Source: Pseudomonadota bacterium
GTDB taxonomy: Bacteria > Pseudomonadota > Alphaproteobacteria > Rhizobiales > Devosiaceae
DNA length: 20,062 nucleotides
Assembly (NCBI GenBank): GCA_023415605.1
Contig: JAEZKB010000155.1
Span: forward strand, 1 to 20,062
Direction: 5' to 3'
In this document: positions 1 to 6,868 of the stretch, piece after piece
Layout: each line of letters begins with the position of its first letter
Position numbering within the stretch: the first letter of the stretch is position 1
Notes under the pieces: generated by a model
What the model saw: the letters and a program-made list of their open reading frames with translations, nothing else
The model's database searches: none
What the model was told of the DNA's origin: nothing
Program-made: the position numbers and the translations under genes

Positions 1-215
1 GACTCTACTTCACTCGGGAAGCGCGGGGATAAGTCGGTGCAGATTTCTGACAAACGTCTGAACTGATTACTGAAAATCTGAACGACGGATGACGCAAAGG
101 TGACGGCAAAGTCCAATGGTGTGCATCACAAAGTGACCCCTTGAGCGTAAGCGCGGGCCATGAACTTCTGTCGTGTGATCGTAGGGCGCGTGTCGTGACC
201 CATCCCCACACGCCA

Positions 216-299
216 CTGTCATCCCTGCGCAAAGCAGGGACCCACTCATCCGCCCGAGTGGAGGAGAGATGGGTCCCGGGTCAAAGCCCGGGATGACAG
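216..299. repeat. Dispersed palindromic repeat, copy 1
   Basis: The ends are inverted repeats: CTGTCATCC at 216-224 pairs with GGATGACAG at 291-299. Inside are two smaller hairpins, one built on CCCTGC/GCAGGG and one on CCCGGG/CCCGGG, around a central segment containing CCGAGTGGAGGAGAGATGGG. The reverse complement of this element matches 9376-9458 with only about eight differences or single-base indels by eye. Elements of this look are common in intergenic DNA of Hyphomicrobiales and related alphaproteobacteria. It can form hairpins on either strand and might end transcription. Confidence 0.85.
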
Positions 300-308
300 C
301 TGGTGGGT

Positions 309-442
309 GGGAGAGGGGGGCCGTAACGGCGCAGCGAGTGCAAGGTGAGACGCTGCACCCCGTACCCGAGCGCCGCTCGTTCGCTTCGCTCAAAGGCTTT
401 GCTTGCCCCTCTCCCCTGAGGGGCGAGGGACCGAGTGAGAGG
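309..442. repeat. Second intergenic palindromic module
   Basis: GGGAGAGGGG at 309-318 is the reverse complement of CCCCTCTCCC at 406-415, so the module can fold as a long-range stem. At its right end CCCCTCTCCCC-TGA-GGGGCGAGGG forms a local hairpin. The middle is full of short self-complementary runs such as CGCTCGTTCGCTTCGCTC. It abuts the GTCATCC repeat on its left and looks like a different repeat family inserted or assembled next to it. A simpler CTCCCC/GGGGAG hairpin occurs at 16589-16609. Function unknown. Confidence 0.5.
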
Positions 443-504
443 TGTACGCCTTAACCGCCGCCTAAGTGACGGTTTGCTGCCAAGTGTCGGCGAAGTGCCG
501 CCCC

Positions 505-609
505 TCACGTCGCAATCATGATCAGCGCTGGGATGGCCACGGCGAGGGTCATGATCAGCAGCGACGGGATGTCGATGAATTTGGCGCGGTTGATGGGCGG
601 GGAAGCCAT
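505..609 (-). CDS. Small single-pass membrane peptide (34 aa)
   Basis: A 34-residue frame starts with ATG at 609-607 and ends with TGA at 507-505. It is preceded by an AGGAGAGA ribosome-binding sequence at good spacing, which is the main reason to call it. The product begins MASPPINRAKF, followed by a hydrophobic stretch from about residue 14 to the end (IPSLLIMTLAVAIPALIMI), long enough for one transmembrane helix with a positively charged N-terminal flank. It lies divergent from the GntR/ABC operon, whose first start codon is 113 bases away, so the two may share control from that gap. I do not recognise a family. It could be a membrane micropeptide that partners the neighbouring ABC transporter, or an independent gene. 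The existence call rests on the ribosome-binding site and the composition of the peptide, not on known homology. Confidence 0.55.
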   Translation of the reverse strand: MASPPINRAKFIDIPSLLIMTLAVAIPALIMIAT

Positions 610-669
610 TTCGTCTCTCCTCTGTGCTGCCGGACCAACGTGGCTTTCCGGCGCATGTTCCCACGCCTG

Positions 670-699
670 TTGACATCCTGTTTTAGTGTGCTACATAAC
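670..699 (+). promoter_or_regulatory. Promoter of the gntR-ABC operon
   Basis: A perfect TTGACA -35 hexamer lies at 670-675. A -10-like element falls within TACATAAC at 692-699; CATAAC with an 18-bp spacer matches TATAAT at four positions. The first gene starts at 723, giving a short leader with an AAGG ribosome-binding sequence at about 712. The palindromic operator described separately overlaps the -10, as expected for repression. Confidence 0.6.
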
Positions 700-707
700 T
701 AGAACAC
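686..707. promoter_or_regulatory. Palindromic operator, probable GntR/YtrA autoregulatory site
   Basis: The sequence is GTGT-n-CTA-n6-TAG-n-ACAC, centred between 696 and 697. All seven arm positions on each side are complementary, and the central T/A step also pairs. It overlaps the -10 region and ends 15 bases before the start codon of the GntR gene. YtrA-subfamily repressors are known to bind such dyads over their own operon promoters and to release them under cell-envelope stress or antibiotics. Binding by this particular regulator is inferred from position. Confidence 0.6.
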
Positions 708-722
708 CAACAAGGTACGGCG

Positions 723-1082
723 ATGAGCCAGTTCAACGATACCCAACCGATCTTCGTCCAGATCAGGCAAAGGATCATCGAGATGATTTTGAAGAGGACC
801 GCCAAGGAAGGCGACGTGCTGCCGTCCGTGCGGCAGATTTCAGCCGACCTCTCGGTCAATCCCCTGACTGTGACCAAAGCTTATCAGTCGCTCGTGGACA
901 TCGGCGTCGTCGAGAGCCGCCGTGGCATGGGCATGTATGTCAACGACGGGGCGCGCGAGAAACTGCTCGCCCACGAACGCAGCAAGTTCCTCGCCGAGGA
1001 GTGGCCCCGCATCGTCCAGCAGATCCGGGCCCTCGAACTCTCGCCCGAGCAACTCCTCAACCAAGGCAGTGACAATGAATGA
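723..1082 (+). CDS. GntR-family transcriptional regulator, YtrA subfamily
   Basis: This 119-residue protein has the N-terminal GntR winged helix-turn-helix at about residues 8-75. It contains the typical LPSVRQISADLSVNPLTVTKAY helix-turn-helix core and the wing sequence ESRRGMGMYV. What follows is only a short helical tail of about 45 residues and no FCD, UTRA or aminotransferase domain, which marks the YtrA subfamily. These usually repress an ABC transporter operon in which they are the first gene, exactly as here. The stop codon overlaps the start of the ATPase gene by 8 bases, so the two are translationally coupled. Autoregulation through the dyad at 686-707 is likely. The effector cannot be told from sequence. 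Confidence 0.9.
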   Translation: MSQFNDTQPIFVQIRQRIIEMILKRTAKEGDVLPSVRQISADLSVNPLTVTKAYQSLVDIGVVESRRGMGMYVNDGAREKLLAHERSKFLAEEWPRIVQQIRALELSPEQLLNQGSDNE

Positions 1083-1962
1083 TCTGGCTCAAACCAGCCC
1101 TGCTCCGATCGTCTCGGCGCGCGGCCTCCGCAAGACCTTCGGCCACGCCGAAATCCTCCATGGGCTCGACTTCGATATTCCCGCCGGACGCATCTACGGC
1201 CTCGTCGGCCACAATGGCGCCGGCAAGACCACCACGCTCAATGCGCTGCTCGGCCTGACCTCCTATGAGGGCACGGTGCGGGTGCTGGGCGAGGATCCCT
1301 ATGCCAAGCGGGCGGCGCTGATGCAGAACGTCGCCTTCATCTCCGACGTCGCCAGCCTGCCGCGCTTCCTCAGGGTGCGCGAGCTCTTTGCGCTCCTGAC
1401 CAACATCCATCCCAACTTTAGCCAGGAGAAGGCGCGCGGCTTTCTCGACGGCACCGACGTCAAGATGGACGCCAAGATCAAGAACCTATCGAAGGGCATG
1501 ATCGCGCAGTTGCACCTGGCGGTGGTGATGGCGATCGACGCCAAGCTGCTCGTCCTCGACGAACCGACGCTCGGCCTCGACATCACCTATCGCAAGCGCT
1601 TCTACCGCCGGCTGCTCGAAGACTACATGACCGAGGAGCGGACGCTGATCATCACCACCCACCAGGTGGACGAGATCGAGTTCATGCTCTCCGACATCAT
1701 GTTCATCCGCGACGGCGAACTGATCCTGCACATGCAGATGGAGACCGTCTCGACCAAGTTCAGCCAACTGGTGGTGGACCCGGAAAATGCCGCGGCCGCA
1801 CAAGCGCTGGGGCCGGTCTATTCCGAGACCCGCTTCGGCCAGACCGTGATGGTGTTCGACGGCGTCGATCGCGACGAACTCGAGCCGCTGGGCAAGGTAT
1901 CGACGCCGACGCTGAGCGATCTTTTCGTGGCGCTGATGCAGCGCGGAGGAGCGGCGTCATGA
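1075..1962 (+). CDS. ABC transporter ATP-binding protein
   Basis: This 295-residue nucleotide-binding subunit shows Walker A GHNGAGKT at residues 45-52, the Q-loop near Gln84, a signature LSKGM at 138-142, Walker B LLVLDE at 158-163 and the H-loop histidine His196 in TTHQ. The signature departs from LSGGQ, as often seen in YtrB/EcsA/BcrA-like exporters. About 90 C-terminal residues follow the core. I chose ATG 1075 because upstream codons in the frame lie inside gntR and this ATG begins the family-like MNDLAQ... leader. The gene overlaps gntR by 8 bases and its stop overlaps the membrane gene in an ATGA. The complex probably acts at the inner membrane as an envelope-stress or drug/peptide exporter. 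The substrate is unknown. Confidence 0.9.
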   Translation: MNDLAQTSPAPIVSARGLRKTFGHAEILHGLDFDIPAGRIYGLVGHNGAGKTTTLNALLGLTSYEGTVRVLGEDPYAKRAALMQNVAFISDVASLPRFLRVRELFALLTNIHPNFSQEKARGFLDGTDVKMDAKIKNLSKGMIAQLHLAVVMAIDAKLLVLDEPTLGLDITYRKRFYRRLLEDYMTEERTLIITTHQVDEIEFMLSDIMFIRDGELILHMQMETVSTKFSQLVVDPENAAAAQALGPVYSETRFGQTVMVFDGVDRDELEPLGKVSTPTLSDLFVALMQRGGAAS

Positions 1963-2825
1963 AGGCGATCACTGCCCTGATCCAGCGCGAATATCTGGAG
2001 CATCGGGGGGCCTTCCTCTATGCCCCGCTGGTGATCCTCGGGCTCTTCGCCCTGGTGATGGTTTCGGCCATCGGCTTCGACAAGGTCGGTCCGCGTGGCT
2101 TCGCCGTGGGATTGAGCAGCTTGAAGCTGTTCGAGATCGCCTACCTCTTCACCAGTGCGCTGTGGTTTCTCTACCTGCTCGTGACGCTGTTCTTTTATTA
2201 TGCCGACGCCTTCAGCGCCGACCGCCGCAACAATTCCATGCTGTTCTGGAAGTCGATGCCGGTCTCGGACTTCAAGGTGCTGGGCGCCAAGATGCTGGCG
2301 GGCGGGACCATCTTCCCGGCCCTGATCTTCGCCGCAACCATCATCGGCATGGCGATTGCGACCGGCATTGCCACCATCATGGTGTTCAAGCTGCCGACGG
2401 CGGTTCTACCCAATTTTGCGGGTCTGCTGGGATCGGCCGGTCAGGTGCTGCTGTTCGACCTGGTTTTCGTGATCCTCGGACTGCTCTGGTACGCGCCGTT
2501 CTTTGCCTGGGTCGGTATGTTGTCGACGGTTGCGGGACGCTGGAGCATTCCGCTCGCCTTCCTGATCCCGGGCGTGATCAGCCTGCTCGAGAACATCGTG
2601 GTCGATGTTCACTTCCTCGCCTTCATCAAGGAGCGCCTGCAGTTCGTCGACCATGACGGCACCTTCGAGGCGCAATTCATGACGCCCGAGCCGTTCAATG
2701 CAGTGGGGCAGATCGCCAGCCTCCTGGCAGGGATCGACTGGCCGCAGATGATTGGCGGCCTCGTCGTGGCGACACTCTTCGTGTGGCTGGCGAGCGAATA
2801 TCGCCGCCGTTTCATTGCCGCCTGA
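1959..2825 (+). CDS. ABC-2-type transporter membrane protein
   Basis: This 288-residue polytopic protein has about six hydrophobic segments, at roughly residues 20-40, 58-82, 116-143, 157-180, 183-210 and 264-279. The N-terminal cytoplasmic start IQREYLEHRGAF and the cytosolic loop with NNSMLFWKSMPVSD after the second helix are typical of the permease partner of YtrA-regulated ABC systems. The start codon overlaps the ATPase stop as ATGA, so the pair is translationally coupled and very likely forms one complex, presumably two ATPases with two membrane subunits. A strong hairpin follows the stop codon. The substrate is not evident from sequence. Confidence 0.85.
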   Translation: MKAITALIQREYLEHRGAFLYAPLVILGLFALVMVSAIGFDKVGPRGFAVGLSSLKLFEIAYLFTSALWFLYLLVTLFFYYADAFSADRRNNSMLFWKSMPVSDFKVLGAKMLAGGTIFPALIFAATIIGMAIATGIATIMVFKLPTAVLPNFAGLLGSAGQVLLFDLVFVILGLLWYAPFFAWVGMLSTVAGRWSIPLAFLIPGVISLLENIVVDVHFLAFIKERLQFVDHDGTFEAQFMTPEPFNAVGQIASLLAGIDWPQMIGGLVVATLFVWLASEYRRRFIAA

Positions 2826-2854
2826 GCCCGAGCTGTCCGGGTCAAGGACGTGCA

Positions 2855-2884
2855 GGGGCGCGGGAGGACTGGGACCCGCGCCCC
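2855..2884. terminator. Hairpin, probable bidirectional terminator
   Basis: GGGGCGCGGG at 2855-2864 pairs perfectly with CCCGCGCCCC at 2875-2884 around a 10-base loop. It sits between the end of the ABC operon (2825) and the convergent stop codon at 2906. There is no clear T-run on the plus side (AATTCT follows), so its strength as an intrinsic terminator is uncertain. Confidence 0.6.
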
Positions 2885-2905
2885 AATTCTAGTGGGATTT
2901 GGCCC

Positions 2906-3226
2906 TTAGCAGCCGAGCGCCTTTTCGACGGCAACGATCTGCCCGACATTGTGCCGCTCGATCGAGCTCATTTTGACGTCTTCCATGTCGTCGATGTAGC
3001 AGCCCTCGTTGCCGAAATAGTTGCGAGCCCGCTTGGTCTGGAAGCAGTAGCCGTTTTCCTTGTAGATCGTGTTTCGCACATCCCATAGGATCTGGCACGA
3101 GAAGTCGGAAAGGTCCGACTTGCGGAACTTGTCCTCGTCGGTGCAGCCGATATCCTCGTAGCAGGCCGCGAGTGACGGGCCGGCCGAGAGCAGCGCGAGC
3201 GTTGCGGCGATGATGAGCTTCTTCAT
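2906..3226 (-). CDS. Secreted YARHG-like small protein
   Basis: The 106-residue product begins with a signal peptide: MKK, a hydrophobic core, and a likely cleavage after SLA at residue 20. The mature part holds a segment at about 47-76 with LWDVRNTIY, NGYCF and YFGNEGC. This resembles the YARHG domain pattern (RN.IY...GY.F......YF) of extracellular or periplasmic proteins. There are six cysteines after the signal (22, 28, 44, 61, 76, 106), an even number that suits three disulfides in the periplasm. The start codon is preceded by GGGGAGA. It stands alone between convergent and divergent neighbours. The function of such small YARHG proteins is unknown to me, and the domain assignment is by pattern only. 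Confidence 0.75.
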   Translation of the reverse strand: MKKLIIAATLALLSAGPSLAACYEDIGCTDEDKFRKSDLSDFSCQILWDVRNTIYKENGYCFQTKRARNYFGNEGCYIDDMEDVKMSSIERHNVGQIVAVEKALGC

Positions 3227-3380
3227 TGCAATGTCTCCCCGATGACGCCCAGCGCAGAATGATTGGCTCGCTGGCGTGAACGATCCCTTCAGTACAAGCC
3301 GGATGGTCTTGCCCGAGCGTCAGACCTATATCGGAGAAAATGAACGCAGGCTGAGCGGAGGTTCGCTCGCAGGAGACAAC

Positions 3381-4304
3381 ATGATCAACCCCGAATCCCA
3401 GACCGCGGTCCGTTCCGCCCCACAGTTGCCGCTCGCCACGACGCTTGGTCCCGTGCGCATCGCCGTGACCGACCGGGAGAAGGCGTTGGCCATCTGGCAG
3501 GACGTGGTTGGGCTCGACATCATCCGAGAGAATGGCGAAGCCCTCGATCTCGGCATCGGCGGCAGGGTGCTGATCGTGCTCGAACTGGGCGCCAAGCGTC
3601 CTGTGGTGCAAAACACCACCGGCCTCTATCACGTCGCCATCCACGTGCCGACGCGCAAGGATTTCGCGCAGTTTCTGGTGCGGGCGCTGCAGCGCCGCGT
3701 CCGCGTCTCGCCTACCGATCTCCTGGTGTCGGAAGCGATTTATCTCTGGGACTTCGATGGCAACGGCATCGAGATCACCTTCGAGACGCCCTGGCGCGGC
3801 ACTCTGGGGGACCCGGAATCGGGCAACTACGCCACCACCACCGACGGGCAGAAGCATTCGGGCCGCGAGCCGATCGATGTCGATGGCCTGCTCGCCGAGA
3901 TCGACGGCGAAATCAATGCCGTCCCGCCGCGCATGCCCGAGGGTACGCGCATTGGGCACGTGCATGTGCATGTGAACAGCCTCGAGGATGCGATGCGCTT
4001 CTATCGCGACGGCATCGGCTTTGGCGGGCTCTTCATCATCCGCTCGTTCGGCATGGGCGACGTCGGCCTCGACTATACGCCGCACGCCATTGCCTTCAAC
4101 GTCTGGGCCGGACCGAATGCCAAGCCAGCTCCCGCCGATGCGGCGGGCCTGCGATGGTTTGGTGTGGTGGTGCCGGACGTGAAGACGCTCAATGACGTGC
4201 GCGGACGGCTGACTGCGCTCGGCGTCGCGGTGACCGACACCAATGAGGGTCTCCAAGCCCGCGATCCGTCGCAGAACCTGGTGAAGGTGTCTGTCGCGGC
4301 CTAG
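3381..4304 (+). CDS. Two-domain VOC-family protein (CatE-like)
   Basis: The 307-residue protein carries two vicinal-oxygen-chelate domains, at about residues 22-135 and 190-305, the architecture of catechol-2,3-dioxygenase CatE of Bacillus. Domain 1 shows GLYHVAIHV and WDFDGNGIEI. Domain 2 shows IGHVHVHV (His193), HAIAFNVW (His235) and DPSQNLVKV. In that last motif the position that normally holds the metal-binding glutamate (D-P-x-G-N-x-I-E) is Lys302. So the usual two-His-one-Glu iron site of the second domain appears incomplete, and dioxygenase activity should not be assumed. I chose ATG 3381 for its AGGAGA at 3371-3376; an upstream ATG at 3276 would add 35 unlikely residues. The stop codon overlaps the convergent threonine aldolase stop by four bases. 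Confidence 0.85.
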   Translation: MINPESQTAVRSAPQLPLATTLGPVRIAVTDREKALAIWQDVVGLDIIRENGEALDLGIGGRVLIVLELGAKRPVVQNTTGLYHVAIHVPTRKDFAQFLVRALQRRVRVSPTDLLVSEAIYLWDFDGNGIEITFETPWRGTLGDPESGNYATTTDGQKHSGREPIDVDGLLAEIDGEINAVPPRMPEGTRIGHVHVHVNSLEDAMRFYRDGIGFGGLFIIRSFGMGDVGLDYTPHAIAFNVWAGPNAKPAPADAAGLRWFGVVVPDVKTLNDVRGRLTALGVAVTDTNEGLQARDPSQNLVKVSVAA

Positions 4305-5311
4305 AGCAGCGACAGGAACCGGTCGACTTCGGCCTCGGTGGTGACAAAGCTCGTCACCAGCCGGATGCAGTCGTCGTCCGGCCCGACGCCGTCCGCCGGC
4401 CACTCGTAGAACACGGCGCCGGCGGCGCGGAGCCTTTCGATCGTGCTCTTGGGCAGGATGGGGAAGACCTCATTGGCCTGGCTCTGCCAGGCAAGGCGGT
4501 TGCCGAGGCCCTTTGCCAGCCGCGCCGACATGGCGTTAGCGTGGGCGGCCGTCTTTAGCCAGCCGCCATTCTCGAAATAACCCTCGAACTGCGCCGCGAT
4601 GAAGCGCGCCTTGCTGGCGGTGTGGCCGGCGCGCTGGCGCAAAGCAGGCAGGTTCGGAAACCTGCCGGGTTCGAACACGACGATCGCTTCGGCCATCATG
4701 CAGCCGTTCTTGGTGCCGCCGAAGGAGAGGAGGTCGACCCCGGCCTTCCAGGTGATATCGGCCGGCGACACGCCGAGCGCGGCGACCGCGTTGCCGAAGC
4801 GGGCGCCGTCCATATGCACGGCGAGACCATTGGACTTGCCGATGGCGGCAAGCTCGGCCACCTGCGCCGGATCGTAGACCGTGCCGCATTCGGTGGCGTT
4901 GGTGAGCGACAGCACCGTCGGGATGCCGAAGCGGCCGCCATAGCGCGCGATGGTCGCGGTGAGCGCTGCCGGGTCCATGATGCCGGCCGCGTTGGCGACC
5001 GGGATGATCTTCATGCCGCCCGAATAGAACTCGGTGGCGCCGAACTCGTCGTTCTGGATATGCGCCTCGGTGGTGGCAAAGACCAGCCCGCCCGGCCGAC
5101 CCGCAGCAGCCATCGAAAGCGCGTTGGCGGCCGTGCCGGTGCCGACGAAGAAGATCTCGACCTCGCGCTCGAAAATCTCTGAGAAGCGCTGCCCGACGGC
5201 CTTGGTCAGCGGGTCGCCGCCATAGCCCGGAGCAAAGCCCCCATTGTGCCGCTGCACCGCTGCCATGACCGCCTCGGTGGCACCGGCCCAGTTGTCGCTG
5301 GCGAAGTTCAT
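4301..5311 (-). CDS. ltaE: Low-specificity L-threonine aldolase
   Basis: This 336-residue fold-type I PLP enzyme splits L-threonine or L-allo-threonine into glycine and acetaldehyde, and may act on other beta-hydroxy amino acids. Visible features are the start MNFASDN (family: F.SDN), the GTGTAAN phosphate-binding region at 57-63, His84 in the position that stacks on PLP, Asp168 in HMDGARFGNA and the Schiff-base Lys201 in SFGGTKNG. The length agrees with the bacterial family. The start has GAGGAA about ten bases upstream. It ends head-on with the VOC gene, sharing the palindrome CTAG (4301-4304) as part of both stop codons. No operon partner is evident on this strand. Confidence 0.9.
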   Translation of the reverse strand: MNFASDNWAGATEAVMAAVQRHNGGFAPGYGGDPLTKAVGQRFSEIFEREVEIFFVGTGTAANALSMAAAGRPGGLVFATTEAHIQNDEFGATEFYSGGMKIIPVANAAGIMDPAALTATIARYGGRFGIPTVLSLTNATECGTVYDPAQVAELAAIGKSNGLAVHMDGARFGNAVAALGVSPADITWKAGVDLLSFGGTKNGCMMAEAIVVFEPGRFPNLPALRQRAGHTASKARFIAAQFEGYFENGGWLKTAAHANAMSARLAKGLGNRLAWQSQANEVFPILPKSTIERLRAAGAVFYEWPADGVGPDDDCIRLVTSFVTTEAEVDRFLSLL

Positions 5312-5368
5312 TGATCCGGATTCCTCGTTTACGGCACTCTCTTAGCCGCTGCCGAGGGCCGGCGAAAG

Positions 5369-5587
5369 CTACTCCGGCTCGTAGGTGAGCACGGCCTTGG
5401 CGGTGATGTTCTTGGCCAGTTCGTCGGCACCGAGCAGGCGGGCGACGACGTCGGGTTCTTCACGCACCATGTGCATGCCCGAGACGGTCTCGACCTTGGT
5501 GTCGCGCAGCGCCTTGCGAACGGCGACGACATGCTCGGGGTTGAGCCAGATGGGGCCGTCATGGCCCTCGAGTTTGACGAGGCGCAT
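5369..5587 (-). CDS. Small conserved-type protein, FlbD-like pattern
   Basis: The 72-residue product starts MRLVKLEGHDGPIWLNPEHV and ends with acidic YEPE. Its layout (L-x-G-x-x-x-x-LN-x-x-x-V, then T, then G, then V-x-E-x-x-x-x-V) recalls the FlbD family of small flagellar/swarming proteins, but the match is loose and no flagellar genes are near. The ribosome-binding site GAAGGAAA lies nine bases before the ATG, which supports the gene. It is divergent from the DUF924 gene, 106 bases away, and follows the threonine aldolase promoter region. A cytosolic protein of unknown role is the safest description. Confidence 0.65.
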   Translation of the reverse strand: MRLVKLEGHDGPIWLNPEHVVAVRKALRDTKVETVSGMHMVREEPDVVARLLGADELAKNITAKAVLTYEPE

Positions 5588-5693
5588 CGCGACAATTTCC
5601 TTCGAGTTGTCTGCATTGTCGGCCCGAAGTCGCCAATGAAGGGTGAAAGCGGCCGGTCAAAATGCTAGGGACGGGGCAAAGGGGAGAGCCGTA

Positions 5694-6236
5694 ATGAAAA
5701 CAGCCGCCGATGTGTTGCAGTTCTGGTTCGTCCAGCATGGCCGCGAGCAATGGTTCGGCGGTGGACCGGACTTCGACGCCAAGCTGACGGCGGAGTTCGC
5801 CGAGACCCACATGGCGGTGGCGGCGGGCGAGGCCTGGACCTGGCGGGCGACACCGGAGGGCCGGCTGGCCGAGATCATCGTGCTCGACCAGTTCTCGCGC
5901 CAGATTTACCGCGGGCAGGCGCGTGCCTTCGCTACCGACGGCATGGCCCTGGCGCTGGCGCAGGAGGCAGTCGCTGGCGGACACGATCAGCAGGTGCCGC
6001 ACGAGCGGCGGATGTTCTTCTACCTGCCTTACATGCACTCGGAATCGCTCAAGGTGCATGAAGAGAGCCTCCGGCTGCACCAGGCGCTCGGCATTCAGGA
6101 AAACATCGACTACGAGCTGGCCCATCAGGAGGTGCTCAAGCGCTTCGGCCGCTATCCGCGCCGCAACGAAGCGCTGGGGCGGACGTCGACGTCAGTGGAA
6201 CTGGCCTACTGCGCCTCGGACGAGGGCAAGTGGTGA
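5694..6236 (+). CDS. DUF924 family protein
   Basis: The 180-residue protein matches the DUF924 pattern: an N-terminal VLQFWF, W..GG..FD..., a central IIVLDQFSRQIYRG, then AFATDGMALALAQEAV, and RRMFFYLPYMHSESLKVHEESL. These proteins are helical and TPR-like; the molecular role is not established. ATG 5694 is preceded by GGGGAGA at 5681-5687, whereas the upstream in-frame ATG at 5643 has no such site. The stop codon overlaps the ATG of the LysE-family gene as TGATG, so the two are co-translated. Homologues are often found as single genes, so the pairing with an exporter says little about function. Confidence 0.85.
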   Translation: MKTAADVLQFWFVQHGREQWFGGGPDFDAKLTAEFAETHMAVAAGEAWTWRATPEGRLAEIIVLDQFSRQIYRGQARAFATDGMALALAQEAVAGGHDQQVPHERRMFFYLPYMHSESLKVHEESLRLHQALGIQENIDYELAHQEVLKRFGRYPRRNEALGRTSTSVELAYCASDEGKW

Positions 6237-6868
6237 TGGCTGACTTCGTTTCACTGTTCGCCATTCTCGGCGCGCTGCTGGTGGGCGCCATCAGCCCCGG
6301 TCCGAGCTTTGTCTTCGTGGTGCGGACCTCGGTGGCTCAATCGCGGCTCGAGGGGCTGGCGGCGGCGCTCGGCATGGGTGTCGGCGCCTGCTTCTATGGG
6401 GCGCTGGCGGTGCTGGGCCTGCGCACGCTGATAGCCGAGGGCGGCGTGGTGTTCATGGCGCTCAAGATCGCCGGCGGCCTCTATCTGCTCTATCTCGCCT
6501 GGAAAATCTGGCAGGGGGCGCCCGAGCCGGTCGCCGTGCAGCATGGCGGCGAGCGCCAGACCAATGCCGCCCGCGCCTTCTGGCTCGGGCTGCTGACCCA
6601 GCTCTCCAACCCCAAGATCATCGCCGTGTTCGGCGCGGTGTTCGCCGCGCTGCTGCCGGCCAACCCGCCGGTCTGGCTCTACTTCGCCCTGCCGCCACTG
6701 ATCTTTCTGCAGGAGACCGCCTGGTACGCGCTGGTGGCACTGGCCTTTTCGTCGAGCAAGCCGCGGGCGATGTATCTCGGCGCCAAGCTCTGGATCGACC
6801 GCGTCGCGGCAGCGCTGATCGGCGTGCTGGGCGTCCGGCTGGTCTATGAAGCCGTGGTGAAGCCTTAA
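6236..6868 (+). CDS. LysE/RhtB-family amino-acid exporter
   Basis: The 210-residue membrane protein has about six helices and the LysE/RhtB hallmarks. These include an N-terminal SPGPSFVFVVRTSV, a small-residue-rich second helix LAAALGMGVGACFYGALAVLGL, LYLLYLAWKIW in the third, and a central LLTQLSNPKIIAVFGAVF. The family exports amino acids such as lysine, threonine, homoserine or leucine across the inner membrane by proton exchange. ATG 6236 is chosen because it overlaps the DUF924 stop as TGATG; two GTG codons just upstream (6230, 6233) are alternatives. The stop overlaps the convergent kinase stop over TTAA (6865-6868). The substrate cannot be told. Confidence 0.9.
   Translation: MADFVSLFAILGALLVGAISPGPSFVFVVRTSVAQSRLEGLAAALGMGVGACFYGALAVLGLRTLIAEGGVVFMALKIAGGLYLLYLAWKIWQGAPEPVAVQHGGERQTNAARAFWLGLLTQLSNPKIIAVFGAVFAALLPANPPVWLYFALPPLIFLQETAWYALVALAFSSSKPRAMYLGAKLWIDRVAAALIGVLGVRLVYEAVVKP

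Larger units (their letters stand above)
1..504. other. Non-coding, repeat-bearing stretch
   Basis: I find no gene here that I would defend. The first 215 bases show only a few TCTGA-like motifs (around 46-80) and no convincing start site with a ribosome-binding sequence. From 216 onward the DNA is made of two repeat-like palindromic modules, described separately. The open frames crossing this stretch read through the palindromes and lack ribosome-binding sites, so I treat them as spurious. A gene lying to the left of the window could have its control region here. Confidence 0.6.

Noticed and set aside
46..84. Cluster of TCTGA-like short motifs at the left edge
   Set aside because: The copies are short, unevenly spaced and imperfect. 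Without the neighbouring gene outside the window I cannot call them binding sites.
67..393. Open frame of 108 codons on the minus strand across the left repeat region
   Set aside because: It reads straight through the palindromic repeat, lacks a ribosome-binding site and has repeat-derived composition, so it is not a convincing gene.
466..702. Plus-strand open frame of 78 codons before the GntR gene
   Set aside because: It crosses the promoter and operator of the ABC operon and has no ribosome-binding site. The opposite strand holds the better-supported 34-residue peptide.
2889..4403. Minus-strand open frame of 504 codons
   Set aside because: It overlaps the secreted YARHG-like gene in another frame and is antisense to the VOC gene, both of which have ribosome-binding sites and family motifs.
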